Origin: Alphaproteobacteria bacterium
GTDB lineage: Bacteria > Pseudomonadota > Alphaproteobacteria > Reyranellales > Reyranellaceae
DNA: 64,000 nucleotides
NCBI GenBank assembly: GCA_016869975.1
Contig: VGCZ01000003.1
Span: 99,279 to 163,278 of the forward strand
Direction of reading: 5' to 3'
The notes beneath the pieces are model-generated. The model saw only the letters and a program-made list of their open reading frames with translations. It was not told the origin of the DNA and ran no database searches. This document shows positions 25,047 through 35,982 of the stretch, piece after piece. Both the position numbers and the translations under genes were made by a program. Positions within the stretch are counted from its first letter, which is position 1. The number at the start of each line of letters is the position of its first letter.

Positions 25047-26102
25047 ATGAGCACGCCCGCCGCCGTCGAGTTCACCAATGTTAGCCGCCGCTTCGGGCCG
25101 GTGGTCGCCGTCGACTCGATCTCCTTCCGCGTCGAGCCCGGTACCCTGGTGACCTTGCTCGGACCCTCGGGCTGCGGCAAGACCACGACCTTGCGCATGA
25201 TCGCCGGACTGGAGATGCCGAGCGATGGCGCCATCCGCATCGGCGAGCGCGACGTCACGCGCGTCTCAGCCGCCGAGCGCGACGTGTCGATGGTGTTCCA
25301 GTCCTACGCGCTCTTCCCGCACATGAACGTGCTGGAGAATGTCGGCTATGGGCTGGCCGTCTCGCCCATGACCGCCGCGCAGCGCGACGAGAAGGCGCGC
25401 GCCTTTCTGCGCAAGGTCGGGCTGGAGGGCTACGAGAAGCGCCAGATCGGTGCGCTGTCGGGCGGTCAGCAACAGCGCGTGGCGCTGGCGCGCGCCTTGG
25501 TGCTCGAGCCGCAGGTGCTGCTGTTCGACGAGCCACTCAGCAACCTCGACGCCAAGCTGCGCCGGCGCATGCGCGACGAGATCCGTGACCTCCAGCGCGA
25601 GCTTGGCATCACCGCCGTCTACGTCACCCATGACCAGGAGGAGGCGATGGCCGTCTCCGACAAGATCGTGGTGATGAAGGATGGCCATATCGCGCAGATG
25701 GGCACGCCCGACGAGCTCTACGAGGCGCCGGTCGATCGATTCGTCGCCGATTTCATCGGCGGCGCGAACCTGATCGATTGCGAGATCGCCGGCGTGGAGG
25801 GCGATACGGCCCGCGTCGCCGTCGGCGGCACGACCCTCTCTCAGCCGGCGCGTGGTCTTCGCTCCGGTCCCGCGACGCTCGCCATCCGCTACGCCGCCGT
25901 GCGCTTGCAAGCGGGCGGAGCCGGCGCGCTGACCGGCACCGTGCGCAAAGCCACCTATCTCGGCTCGCACCGGGAGTTCACCATCGACTCGCCGATCGGC
26001 GAGTTGTTCGTGATCGAGCCCGACCTCTCGAACAGCCTCACCGTCGGCGCCCCCGTCGCCATCACCTTCCGCGACCGCGGCCTGGCGCTGGTGGCGCGTT
26101 GA
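25047..26102 (+). CDS. ABC transporter ATP-binding protein (FbpC/PotA type)
   Basis: A 351-aa cytosolic ATPase. The Walker A is GPSGCGKTT, the Q-loop lies in VFQSYALFPHM, the signature is LSGGQQQRVALARAL, the Walker B is VLLFDEPLSNLDA, and the switch His lies in YVTHDQEEAM. A C-terminal TOBE-like domain follows (about 245-350). It completes the importer encoded from 21800. The gene ends just before a palindrome and two convergent minus-strand genes. Confidence 0.94.
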   Translation: MSTPAAVEFTNVSRRFGPVVAVDSISFRVEPGTLVTLLGPSGCGKTTTLRMIAGLEMPSDGAIRIGERDVTRVSAAERDVSMVFQSYALFPHMNVLENVGYGLAVSPMTAAQRDEKARAFLRKVGLEGYEKRQIGALSGGQQQRVALARALVLEPQVLLFDEPLSNLDAKLRRRMRDEIRDLQRELGITAVYVTHDQEEAMAVSDKIVVMKDGHIAQMGTPDELYEAPVDRFVADFIGGANLIDCEIAGVEGDTARVAVGGTTLSQPARGLRSGPATLAIRYAAVRLQAGGAGALTGTVRKATYLGSHREFTIDSPIGELFVIEPDLSNSLTVGAPVAITFRDRGLALVAR

Positions 26103-26104
26103 AC

Positions 26105-26136
26105 TCCCTTCTCCCCGCCTTTGCGGGGGGAAGGAG
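26105..26136. repeat. G/C-rich hairpin between convergent genes
   Basis: CTCCCTTCTCCCCGC and GCGGGGGGAAGGAG arms form an imperfect stem in the 36-nt gap between the ABC ATPase gene and the convergent DUF1028 gene. This is a good position for a bidirectional terminator, but there is no T-run. Confidence 0.6.
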
Positions 26137-26138
26137 AA

Positions 26139-26852
26139 TCACTGCTTTTCCGCCGCCTTCATCGCCTCGACGCGACGCGCGATCTCGTCGAAGTCGAGCA
26201 GGCCGACGGGATTGTCTCGGCGCGGGCTGAAGAAGCGGGCGTAGGCGAAGCGCTCGCGGCTGACTTCCTCCAGGCGCTTTAGCTCATCGAGCGGCTCGAT
26301 GTGGTCGTCGACCCGCCAGTCGAAGTCGGCATAGTCCTCGGTCGAGACGATCTTCAGCGCCGCCGATTGCTTGCCGCGCTTGTCACCGCCCACTGCTTCG
26401 CCGGCGCGCAGCGACTCGATCAGGCGGCGCGGGAAGGAAAGCTGCGCGTTGGCCTCGTAGAAGCGCGCCGTCTCCTCGATCACCTGCGGCCCGGCCAGCA
26501 TGTTGCCCGCGACCGAGAAGGTCTCGCGCACGAGATGGCCGCACCAGTCCACGCACTTGGCGCCGGTATGCGCGGCGATGCCGCCGCGGGCGTCCTGGAT
26601 GTGCAGCTGGCGATGGTCGCGGCCATCGTCGGCCGAGGTCAGCAGACGCACCGCGTCGGCGGCACCTACGTCCTCGCGCAGCAGGCGGATGCCGCGCGTG
26701 CCGTACATCGCGTTGGTGTTGGCCTGCGTGGCGATCGCGCCGACGCCGCTTTCCAGGTGCGGCACGCGCGCGCCGACACAGAAAGACTTGGTGGCGACGC
26801 AGACGCCGAACGCGCCGCTCTTGGGGTCACGCGCGACGATCGACCAGGTCAT
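26139..26852 (-). CDS. DUF1028 family protein (Ntn-hydrolase-like)
   Basis: A 237-aa protein. Its N-terminus MTWSIVARDPKSGAFGVCVA and the following TKSFCVGARVPHLESGVGAI, GAIATQANTNAMYGTRGI and FSVAGNMLAGPQVIEETA are hallmarks of DUF1028. The family has an Ntn-hydrolase-like core and often accompanies amide or peptide metabolism, but the reaction is unknown. It lies 33 nt downstream of the ygfZ-like gene, probably co-transcribed, and convergent to the iron importer. Confidence 0.88.
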   Translation of the reverse strand: MTWSIVARDPKSGAFGVCVATKSFCVGARVPHLESGVGAIATQANTNAMYGTRGIRLLREDVGAADAVRLLTSADDGRDHRQLHIQDARGGIAAHTGAKCVDWCGHLVRETFSVAGNMLAGPQVIEETARFYEANAQLSFPRRLIESLRAGEAVGGDKRGKQSAALKIVSTEDYADFDWRVDDHIEPLDELKRLEEVSRERFAYARFFSPRRDNPVGLLDFDEIARRVEAMKAAEKQ

Positions 26853-26885
26853 GGAAATCCCCTCCGCTCAGGAAGGGGGAAACTA

Positions 26886-27797
26886 TCAGGCCGCAGGCGG
26901 CAGGTTCACCCATTCCGGCACAAGCGGCTTCAAGATCGCCTCACCGGCCGTCAGCTTCGCGCCGGATCCGCGCGCCTTGTCGAGCGCCTCCAGCCGCAGC
27001 AGCGCCAGGCCCTGTGTGCCCAAGCCCGAGCGCATCTCGCCGGCCTCCTGGCCGTCGATCGTCACCACCGTGCCGGGCGCCGGCATCGGGCCGTCGACCG
27101 CCACCGGCAACAGGCGCTTCTTCACCAGCCCGCGATACTTGGTGCGAGCGGTGAGCTCCTGGCCCATGTAGCAGCCCTTCTTCCAGTCGACGCCGTGCAA
27201 TTCGTCGAAACCGCTTTCGAGCAGCAGCGCCTTCTCGACGGGCAGGTCGCGGCTGCCATCCGGCACACCCAAGGTCAGGCGCACGTGGTCCCAAGACTCG
27301 AACGGCGCCGAGGCGAAGCCGCGAGTCGGCAGCATGGTGGCGATATGTCCGTCGGGCGCGATGATGCGAACACCCAGGCCGGACAGGCGGGGATCGACAT
27401 AGGCGACGGCGTCGTCGATCGCGACCGCCGCGCCCGGCTCGTCGCGTAGGCCCAACGCCGCGGAGGCACCCGCGCCATGCGCGGCGGCGACTTCCCAGCC
27501 GGTGCCGCGATTCTCGATCGTCACCTTCGAGCGCAGCTTGTACATCGAGAGCTTCTTGGCGAGATCGGCGGCACGATCGCGCTCGACCTCCAGCAGCAAC
27601 GCGCCGCCCGCTTCGACGATGAACATGTCGAACAGGAATCTGCCCTGCGGCGTAAGCAACGCGGCGTGGATCGCACGGTCAGGCGCCACGCGGCTGACGT
27701 CGTTCGACACCAGCCCCTGCAGGAAGTCGCGGCGGTCGTCGCCCAGCACTGCGATCACGCCGCGGTGACCGAGGGACGAAAAACTGAGCCCCGTCAT
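26886..27797 (-). CDS. ygfZ: YgfZ/GcvT-domain folate-binding protein
   Basis: A tetrahydrofolate-dependent helper (303 aa) of iron-sulfur cluster enzymes. The family signature K-G-C-Y-x-G-Q-E is present in GVDWKKGCYMGQELTAR, with the conserved Cys. The N-terminus LGHRGVIAVLGDDRRDFLQG followed by LVSNDV is the usual YgfZ start. It is divergent from the dihydroorotase gene across a 136-nt region that includes a palindrome. The DUF1028 gene follows. Confidence 0.9.
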   Translation of the reverse strand: MTGLSFSSLGHRGVIAVLGDDRRDFLQGLVSNDVSRVAPDRAIHAALLTPQGRFLFDMFIVEAGGALLLEVERDRAADLAKKLSMYKLRSKVTIENRGTGWEVAAAHGAGASAALGLRDEPGAAVAIDDAVAYVDPRLSGLGVRIIAPDGHIATMLPTRGFASAPFESWDHVRLTLGVPDGSRDLPVEKALLLESGFDELHGVDWKKGCYMGQELTARTKYRGLVKKRLLPVAVDGPMPAPGTVVTIDGQEAGEMRSGLGTQGLALLRLEALDKARGSGAKLTAGEAILKPLVPEWVNLPPAA

Positions 27798-27892
27798 GGT
27801 CGGTGTGCTCCTGATAGTCTTGACCCTTCAAAGTGGGCAGCGAACGCGCCGCCCGCAAGGGCCTTTCGCGCAATGGGTGCGCGGGTTATGTC

Positions 27893-27918
27893 CTTCTCCC
27901 CGTGTAGGCCGGGAGAAG
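27893..27918. repeat. Palindrome in the ygfZ-dihydroorotase divergent region
   Basis: CTTCTCCC / GGGAGAAG arms (27893-27900 and 27911-27918) lie just before the dihydroorotase start, in the likely leader of that gene. It belongs to the same loose family as the other C/T-rich hairpins. Confidence 0.55.
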
Positions 27919-27933
27919 AAAGGACGGGGTAGC

Positions 27934-29280
27934 ATGGCGGAAACCTACGATCTGATCGTCGCCGGCGGCGAGTGCTTCACCACGGCGGGTTTGGCGCGGG
28001 CCGATGTCGGTGTCCGGGGCGGCCGCTTCGTGGCGATCGGCGATCTGTCGGCGGCGTCGGCTGGCGAACGTTTCGACGCGCGTGGGTTGACCGTGCTGCC
28101 CGGCGTGATCGACAGCCAGGTGCATTTCCGCGAGCCCGGGCTAGAGCACAAGGAAGATCTCGAGAGCGGCACGCGCGGTGCCGTGCTGGGTGGCGTCACC
28201 GCCGTCTTCGAGATGCCCAACACCAAGCCCAGTACGCTGACCGCCGAAGACCTCGCGGCCAAGCTGGCGCTGGCCAAGGGCCGGGCGTGGTGCGACTACG
28301 CCTTCTACATGGGCGGCTCGGCCGAGAACGTCGAGCAGCTGCCGATGCTGGAGCGCCTGCCGGGCTGTTGCGGCGTGAAGGTCTTCATGGGCGCCTCGAC
28401 CGGCACCTTGCTGGTGCCCGACGATCCGACGCTGGATCGCATCCTCGCCAATGGCTCGCGCCGCATGGCGGTGCACTGCGAGGACGAGGAGCGCATGAAC
28501 GCGCGCAAGCATCTGGGCAAGGTGCCGGGTGCCACGGCGCATTTGCATCCGGTGATGCGCGACGTGGAGTCGGCGCTGATCGCGACGCAACGCCTGATCC
28601 GCCTGGCGCGCAAGCATGGCCGGCGCGTGCACGTCCTGCACGTGACGACCGAGGAAGAGATGGCGTTTCTCGCCGATCACAAGGACGTCGCCAGCGTCGA
28701 GGCCACGCCCCAGCATCTCACCTTGTTCGCGCCCGATTGCTACGACCGGCTGGGTACCTTCGCACAGATGAACCCGCCGATCCGCGAGGCGCGCCACCGC
28801 GAGGGGCTGTGGCGCGCAGTACGCGACGGTACGGTGGATGTCATCGGCTCCGACCACGCGCCGCACACCAAGGAAGAAAAGTCGCAGCCGTTTCCCAATT
28901 CGCCCTCCGGCATGCCCGGTGTGCAAACCCTGCTGCCGCTGCTGCTCGATCACCTCGCAGCCGGCCGTTTGACTCTGGCGCGTCTCGTCGATCTGACTTC
29001 GGCCGGCGCGCAACGCATCTTTGGTTTGGCGCGCAAGGGCCGTATCGCGCTGGGCTACGACGCCGACCTCACCGTTGTCGACCTGAAGTCGAAGCGCGAA
29101 ATCACCGAGAAATGGATGGCGACCAAGTCAGGCTGGACGCCGTATGCCGGCATGACGGTGACCGGCTGGCCCAAGGCGACGATCATCCGCGGCCGCGTGG
29201 TGATGCGCGAGGACGAATTGGTCGGCCCGCCGGCCGGCGAGGCGCTGCGCTTCATGGAGACGCTGCGGCCCGAGGTTTGA
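27934..29280 (+). CDS. Dihydroorotase (class I, PyrC/AllB superfamily)
   Basis: An amidohydrolase of 448 aa. Metal-site motifs are DSQVHFREPG (two His), AVHCEDEERM, HVLHVTTEEEM and GSDHAPHTKEEK (catalytic Asp). EMPNTKPSTLT is the family's loop. These fit class I dihydroorotase of pyrimidine synthesis; allantoinase and hydantoinase are the close alternatives. The ATG at 27934 starts MAETYDLIVAGGE; the upstream open frame is repeat DNA. No other pyr gene is adjacent, so a salvage or paralogous role is possible. Confidence 0.87.
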   Translation: MAETYDLIVAGGECFTTAGLARADVGVRGGRFVAIGDLSAASAGERFDARGLTVLPGVIDSQVHFREPGLEHKEDLESGTRGAVLGGVTAVFEMPNTKPSTLTAEDLAAKLALAKGRAWCDYAFYMGGSAENVEQLPMLERLPGCCGVKVFMGASTGTLLVPDDPTLDRILANGSRRMAVHCEDEERMNARKHLGKVPGATAHLHPVMRDVESALIATQRLIRLARKHGRRVHVLHVTTEEEMAFLADHKDVASVEATPQHLTLFAPDCYDRLGTFAQMNPPIREARHREGLWRAVRDGTVDVIGSDHAPHTKEEKSQPFPNSPSGMPGVQTLLPLLLDHLAAGRLTLARLVDLTSAGAQRIFGLARKGRIALGYDADLTVVDLKSKREITEKWMATKSGWTPYAGMTVTGWPKATIIRGRVVMREDELVGPPAGEALRFMETLRPEV

Positions 29281-29282
29281 TT

Positions 29283-29313
29283 TGGGAGCGCCGGCAGGAC
29301 GCCGGCGCTCCCA
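29283..29313 (+). terminator. Strong hairpin after dihydroorotase
   Basis: The 13-bp perfect stem TGGGAGCGCCGGC / GCCGGCGCTCCCA with loop AGGAC begins three bases after the stop codon. It lacks a T-run, so it may be a dispersed repeat acting as a terminator or 3'-end protector rather than a classical intrinsic terminator. The next gene's ribosome site (GAGGAG) follows directly. Confidence 0.55.
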
Positions 29314-29332
29314 GAATGAGGAGACGAAGCGT

Positions 29333-30328
29333 ATGGCGACATTCAAGGCGCTGGTGTCAGAGCAGGGCGCCGACCGTAAGGTCACGAGCGCGATCCGCGA
29401 GCTCGACAAGGCGACGCTGCCGGCCGGCGACGTCACGGTGAAAGTCGAGTACTCGACCCTGAACTACAAGGACGGGCTGGTGCTGACCTCGGGTGGCGGA
29501 CTGGTGAAGACCTGGCCGCATGTCGGTGGCATCGATCTCGCGGGCACCGTCGAGGAGTCGTCGAACACCGGCTTCAAGCCCGGCGATCGCGTCGTGCTCA
29601 ACGGCTATCGCGTCGGCGAGCTGCACTGGGGCGGCTACGCGACCAGGGCGCGGGTGAAGGGCGACTGGCTGGTGAAACTGCCCGAGTCGATCACCACCAA
29701 GCGCGCCATGGCGATCGGCACCGCCGGCTACACCTCGATGCTCTGCGTCGCGGCGCTCGAGCGGCACGGGCTCAAGCCGTCGCAGGGCGAGGTGCTGGTG
29801 ACCGGCGCGGCCGGCGGCGTCGGCAGCGTCGCGGTCGCGATTCTCGCCAGGCTTGGCTACCAGGTGGTCGCCGCCACCGGCAGGCCGAGCGAGGCCGACT
29901 ATCTCAAGAGCCTCGGTGCCGCGACGATCATGGAGCGCAAGGAGCTGACCGAGGCACCCGACCGGCCGCTGCTGTCGGAGCGCTTCGCCGGCGTCGTCGA
30001 CACGGTCTCCGGCGTTATGCTGGCGCGCGCGCTATCGATGACGAAGTACGGCGGCGCGGCGGCGGTCTGCGGCCTGGCGGGCGGTGCGGCCTTCCCCGGC
30101 AACATCCTGCCCTTCATCCTGCGCGGCGTGTCGATGCTGGGCATCGAATCGGTGATGCTGCCGATGGCGCCGCGTCTGGAGGCATGGCGGAGGCTCGCCA
30201 CCGACCTGCCGCTCGACAAGCTCGACGCCATGGTGGTGGGCGCGACGCTCGCCGACCTGCCCGGCCTGGCGCCAAGGATCCTCAAGGGCGAGGTGCGCGG
30301 CCGCGTCGTGGTCGACGTCAACGCGTAG
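29333..30328 (+). CDS. YhdH-type MDR oxidoreductase (acrylyl-CoA reductase family)
   Basis: A 331-aa zinc-independent medium-chain reductase. It has STLNYKDGLVLTSGGGLVKT at the start, the NADPH-binding VTGAAGGVGSVAVAILARLG, and the family's GTAGYTSMLCVAALE. The E. coli YhdH/AcuI group reduces acryloyl-CoA to propionyl-CoA with NADPH. GAGGAG lies just upstream of the ATG at 29333. The LysR gene follows after three bases and may respond to the same compounds. Confidence 0.9.
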   Translation: MATFKALVSEQGADRKVTSAIRELDKATLPAGDVTVKVEYSTLNYKDGLVLTSGGGLVKTWPHVGGIDLAGTVEESSNTGFKPGDRVVLNGYRVGELHWGGYATRARVKGDWLVKLPESITTKRAMAIGTAGYTSMLCVAALERHGLKPSQGEVLVTGAAGGVGSVAVAILARLGYQVVAATGRPSEADYLKSLGAATIMERKELTEAPDRPLLSERFAGVVDTVSGVMLARALSMTKYGGAAAVCGLAGGAAFPGNILPFILRGVSMLGIESVMLPMAPRLEAWRRLATDLPLDKLDAMVVGATLADLPGLAPRILKGEVRGRVVVDVNA

Positions 30329-30331
30329 GTC

Positions 30332-31198
30332 ATGCCCGCGCGCCTGCCGCCGCTGGGCGCCATCGAGGCCTTCGCGGCGGCGGCGCGGACACTTTCCTTC
30401 ACTGACGCCGCCGGCGAGCTGAACCTCACCGCCTCGGCGATCAGCCGGCGCGTGGCGCTGCTCGAGCACACGCTGGGCGTCGCGCTGTTCCATCGCGTCA
30501 CGCGCGGCTTGCGGCTGACGGCGGCGGGTGAAACCTATCTCGCGGCGATCACGCCGGCGCTCGACCAACTGCGCGCGGCAGGCGCGGCGATGACGTCGTC
30601 CGCGCGCAGCGGGACGGTAAGGCTGGCGGTGCTGCCATCCTTCGCCGCGCTTTGGCTGTTCCCGCGCCTCGCCGCCCTGGAGACGGCGCATCCCGGCATC
30701 GATCTGCGCGTCTCCACCGTCGCGCGCGCGCCTGACTTGACGCAGAGCGATGTCGATCTCGCGGTGGCGATCGGGACTGGCGATTGGCGCGGCTGGAGCA
30801 GCACGCGACTGATGGCGATGCGCTGCCGGCCCGTCTGTGCGCCGTCCCTGCGCAAGAGCTTGCGTATACCGGCCGATCTAGAGCGCCACACGCTGCTGGG
30901 GGTCAGCCAGCCGCGTGGTTTCTGGCGCCGCTGGTGCCGCGAGGTCGGCCTGCCGCCGTTCCCGCCACGCCGCACCTTGCGCTTCGAGGGCCTGCATCTG
31001 CTGTACGAGGCGGCGGCGAGCGGGCTCGGTGTGGCGCTGGCGTTCGACGACCTCGTCGCGCCCTATCTCGCCGATGGCCGGCTGGTCGAGCCTTTCGACC
31101 ATGGCTTCGTGCCCGATCAGGCGTATCACCTGCTGTCGCGGCCAGGCGAGCGGCGCCGTGGCGTGCGTGTCGTCCGCGACTGGCTGCTGAGCGCCTGA
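30332..31198 (+). CDS. LysR-family transcriptional regulator (GcvA-like)
   Basis: A 288-aa regulator. The N-terminal winged HTH is LPPLGAIEAFAAAARTLSFT, then DAAGELNLTASAISRRVALL with the recognition helix, and GVALFHRVTRGLRLTAAG. The C-terminal two-lobed effector domain has the GcvA-subgroup pattern (ATRL/STRLMAMRCRPVCAPSL). It lies three bases after the reductase gene in the same direction, so it probably belongs to that transcript, unlike the common divergent layout. Effector unknown. Confidence 0.92.
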   Translation: MPARLPPLGAIEAFAAAARTLSFTDAAGELNLTASAISRRVALLEHTLGVALFHRVTRGLRLTAAGETYLAAITPALDQLRAAGAAMTSSARSGTVRLAVLPSFAALWLFPRLAALETAHPGIDLRVSTVARAPDLTQSDVDLAVAIGTGDWRGWSSTRLMAMRCRPVCAPSLRKSLRIPADLERHTLLGVSQPRGFWRRWCREVGLPPFPPRRTLRFEGLHLLYEAAASGLGVALAFDDLVAPYLADGRLVEPFDHGFVPDQAYHLLSRPGERRRGVRVVRDWLLSA

Positions 31199-31273
31199 CG
31201 ATTGCGCACGACGCATGTACGCGTGCGCTGTGTGCGTTTGTCCGGAGGGGCGGCGGGCCTGTAGCCGTGGGCC

Positions 31274-31684
31274 ATGTCGGATTTGCCTCAGGGATACACG
31301 CCTTTCGCGCGCTCCAGTCCGTTCCTCGACGCCGTGGGGCCGCTGTTCCAGAAGATAGACGGCGACACGCTGCTGCTCGGCCTGCGTATCGAGGAACGTC
31401 ATTGCAATCGGCGCGGTTACGCGCATGGCGGCCTGCTGGTGACGCTCGCCGATCTGACGCTCGGCTACAATCTCGTACGCGCCAGCGGCAGCACGGGCGG
31501 CACCACTGTGAACCTCACGACTGATTTCGCCGGCGCGGCGCGGCTGGGCGACTGGGTCGAGGCGCGCGCCGACGTGCAGAAGGCCAAGGGCAGCGTCGCC
31601 TTCGCCAACTGCTACATCAGCGTCGGTGATCGCCGCATCGTGCGTGCCAGCGGCATCTTCCACATCGCTGAGCCGAAGGGCTGA
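31274..31684 (+). CDS. PaaI-type hotdog thioesterase
   Basis: A 136-aa single hotdog domain. GYAHGGLLVTLADLTLGY is the catalytic helix region of PaaI/YbaW thioesterases (usually HGG...D/E), followed by TTVNLTTDFAGAARLGDWVE. It should hydrolyse an acyl-CoA thioester. It follows the LysR gene by 75 nt and is convergent with the Lrp-type regulator. Specificity cannot be read. Confidence 0.88.
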   Translation: MSDLPQGYTPFARSSPFLDAVGPLFQKIDGDTLLLGLRIEERHCNRRGYAHGGLLVTLADLTLGYNLVRASGSTGGTTVNLTTDFAGAARLGDWVEARADVQKAKGSVAFANCYISVGDRRIVRASGIFHIAEPKG

Positions 31685-31702
31685 GCGCTACGCTCCGCGC
31701 GA

Positions 31703-32191
31703 TCATCGTTCCTCCTTGCGCAGGCGTTCGATCACCGCCGGCGGCGCGCCGCGGTCGACGACCTCGCGCAGCGCGAAGCTCGACTGGATTCGCGCGACGC
31801 GCGGCAGCATCGAGAGCTGTGTCTTGTGGATGCGCTCGAAATCCTCGATGTCGCGCGCCAGCACGGTGAGCAGGTAATCGTCGCTGCCCGACATCAGCAG
31901 GCAATGCACGACCGAGGTGCAGCGCTTCACCGCCTTCTCGAAAGCGTCGAGCGCCGCCTCGCTCTGGCTGTCGAGCGTGATGCGCACCGATACCGTGGTT
32001 GTGAAGCCGAGTTTGCGCAGACCCAGCGCCGTCTGGTAGCCGGTGATGATGCCCTGTTCCTCGAGCTGTTTCTGCCGACGTGCCACCGCCGTGCTCGACA
32101 GGCCGACGCGCTCGGCGAGCTCGACATGGCTGGCGCGGGCGTTCGAGCAGAGGGCGGCGAGCAGGGCGATATCGATACGATCGAGTGTCAT
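31703..32191 (-). CDS. Lrp/AsnC-family transcriptional regulator
   Basis: A 162-aa feast/famine regulator. The N-terminal HTH spans about 5-50, with SHVELAERVGLSSTAVARRQ. The C-terminal RAM ligand domain contains SVRITLDSQSEAALDAFEKA and SGSDDYLLTVLARDIEDFER. It is divergent from alanine dehydrogenase, the usual layout for AldR-type activators that sense alanine or leucine. Two possible ATGs exist (32191, 32209) and neither has a good Shine-Dalgarno; the inner one gives the normal N-terminus. Confidence 0.9.
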   Translation of the reverse strand: MTLDRIDIALLAALCSNARASHVELAERVGLSSTAVARRQKQLEEQGIITGYQTALGLRKLGFTTTVSVRITLDSQSEAALDAFEKAVKRCTSVVHCLLMSGSDDYLLTVLARDIEDFERIHKTQLSMLPRVARIQSSFALREVVDRGAPPAVIERLRKEER

Positions 32192-32197
32192 GGCACC

Positions 32198-32235
32198 GGA
32201 TTCGAGCATGAATACGTCATTCTAGGATGGAATCC
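32198..32235. promoter_or_regulatory. Candidate operator region between the Lrp-type gene and alanine dehydrogenase
   Basis: GGATTC (32198-32203) and GAATCC (32230-32235) are inverted arms, and GAAT...ATTC lies inside them (32210-32222). Position between divergent regulator and target genes makes Lrp-type binding plausible. The match to a consensus is weak, so this is mainly inferred from context. Confidence 0.3.
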
Positions 32236-32319
32236 AGCGTTTCGCGAGAGCGATGCGAGCATCTTCGCCGGGAACGCAACGGCGCCGCGGAGGTAGCCTT
32301 TATCATCGAGAGGTGAACC

Positions 32320-33435
<1,116 letters not shown>

Positions 33436-33484
33436 CCCGATCGCGTCTAGTATCCACGACCTCTCATCTCGGGGAAGTCCATCC

Positions 33485-34819
<1,335 letters not shown>

Positions 34820-34840
34820 TCCACCCGTCGAGCCGTCGTC

Positions 34841-34912
34841 ATTCCGAGCGCAGCGAGGACTCTCCCGCCAGGGGGGCTCCATTTTGTCGGCATCCCTCGC
34901 CACGCTCGGAAT
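34841..34912. repeat. Large imperfect inverted repeat after the transaminase gene
   Basis: The arms ATTCCGAGCG-CA-GCGAGG (34841-34858) and CCTCGC-CA-CGCTCGGAAT (34895-34912) pair except at the central CA/CA, around a 36-nt loop. It lies between convergent genes. This looks like a dispersed repeat rather than a simple terminator. Confidence 0.65.
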
Positions 34913-34924
34913 AAAGGGGTTCGG

Positions 34925-35893
34925 CTATCCACCGAGCAGGTGGCGGCGCACGTAGCCCTTGAAGTCCTCCATCGCCTGGGCGCGGGCCCGTTCGTCGGGT
35001 CCGCCGCTGACGCCCAGGGTGCGGCAGGCGGCGATCACCTTCATCGCCTGGCGACCGAGCACCAGCCAGCCATCCGGCCCCGACGTGCCGACCACCGCAC
35101 CGGTGGTCCGCTCGACATAGGTGCCGTCGGCGCGTTGCACGGCGACGCAGCGCGAATAGTTTTCGCCTGACGGCGTGTTGTAGGCGACGCCGCCATCGAA
35201 GCCATGCGGCGCGTCGGGATAGACCTTGACCTCGATGCGCGCGCCGGACTGGCGCAGCGTCTCGCCGTAGGTCGTGCAGGGCTCGACGCCAGCGTAGGTG
35301 TCGGCGCCGCCCAATAGCAGGTAGATCGGCGCGCCTGATGTGCGCGGCTGGTGGTAGTGCACATAGCAGGTGGGATAGATCGGAATGTGCAGCGCGTAGC
35401 GCAGTCCGTCGGGCAGGCCCTTGTCCGAGAGCAGCCGCTCGTGCGAGACCATCAGCGCCGACACCGCGCCCTTTGAGAAGCCCATGATGCCGATGCGCGT
35501 GCGGTCGATGCGCGGATGGACGGCGAGCGCCTTGAGCGCGGCGATCGCGTCGCGATTGAACTCGGCGTCGTCGACCGCCATCTGATCGGTCACGGTCTGG
35601 CGCACGCCGCGCGGCCCGAACGAATCGATTCGCACCGCGGCGACGCCCATCGCCACCAGCTCCCGCGCGTACCGCCCCTCGCGCCATTCATTGACGCCGC
35701 CACTGCCGTGATGGATCACCATCGCCGGCACGACGCCCGAACCCGCCGGCCAGCGTATGGCCGCGGTGATCTCGACCGGCTGACCTCGGTGCCGACCGCC
35801 GAAAGTGATGGTTTCCTCGCGAGCGGCGGCGCTCGCGGCGAGCGACGTCAGGATGGCGGCGAGAAGCCCGAGCCGGGCGAGCGGGATCTGCAT
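34925..35893 (-). CDS. Secreted dienelactone hydrolase-like alpha/beta hydrolase
   Basis: A 322-aa exported hydrolase with a signal peptide of about 24 residues (ending ASAAA-REE). It has an early MVIHHGSGGVNEWREGRYAR region, the nucleophile in GFSKGAVSALMV, an acid/His region DTYAGVEPCTTYG, and YPDAPHGFDGG with the catalytic His. This arrangement fits dienelactone hydrolase relatives. It is divergent from the small lipoprotein gene. The substrate is unknown and the periplasmic location is inferred from the signal. Confidence 0.85.
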   Translation of the reverse strand: MQIPLARLGLLAAILTSLAASAAAREETITFGGRHRGQPVEITAAIRWPAGSGVVPAMVIHHGSGGVNEWREGRYARELVAMGVAAVRIDSFGPRGVRQTVTDQMAVDDAEFNRDAIAALKALAVHPRIDRTRIGIMGFSKGAVSALMVSHERLLSDKGLPDGLRYALHIPIYPTCYVHYHQPRTSGAPIYLLLGGADTYAGVEPCTTYGETLRQSGARIEVKVYPDAPHGFDGGVAYNTPSGENYSRCVAVQRADGTYVERTTGAVVGTSGPDGWLVLGRQAMKVIAACRTLGVSGGPDERARAQAMEDFKGYVRRHLLGG

Positions 35894-35982
35894 GGCGGCA
35901 TAGTTCGGCCCTAGACTGTGGCGGAATTTGCGCAGGCCGGACCCAGCCGGTAGACTCGACTGAACGAACAGGGAGGCGCGCG

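Noticed and set aside
23555..25258. 567-codon minus-strand open frame
   Set aside because: It is antisense to the fused iron permease and the ATPase, and its low-complexity R/D/Q/H-rich translation has no recognisable domain.
27796..27933. N-terminal extension of dihydroorotase
   Set aside because: The 46 extra codons lie in the divergent region and a palindromic repeat. The ATG at 27934 starts at the usual MAETYDLIVAGGE.
29283..29313. Certain Rho-independent terminator
   Set aside because: The stem is strong but no T-run follows. It may instead be a dispersed repeat, so only a moderate-confidence terminator is reported.
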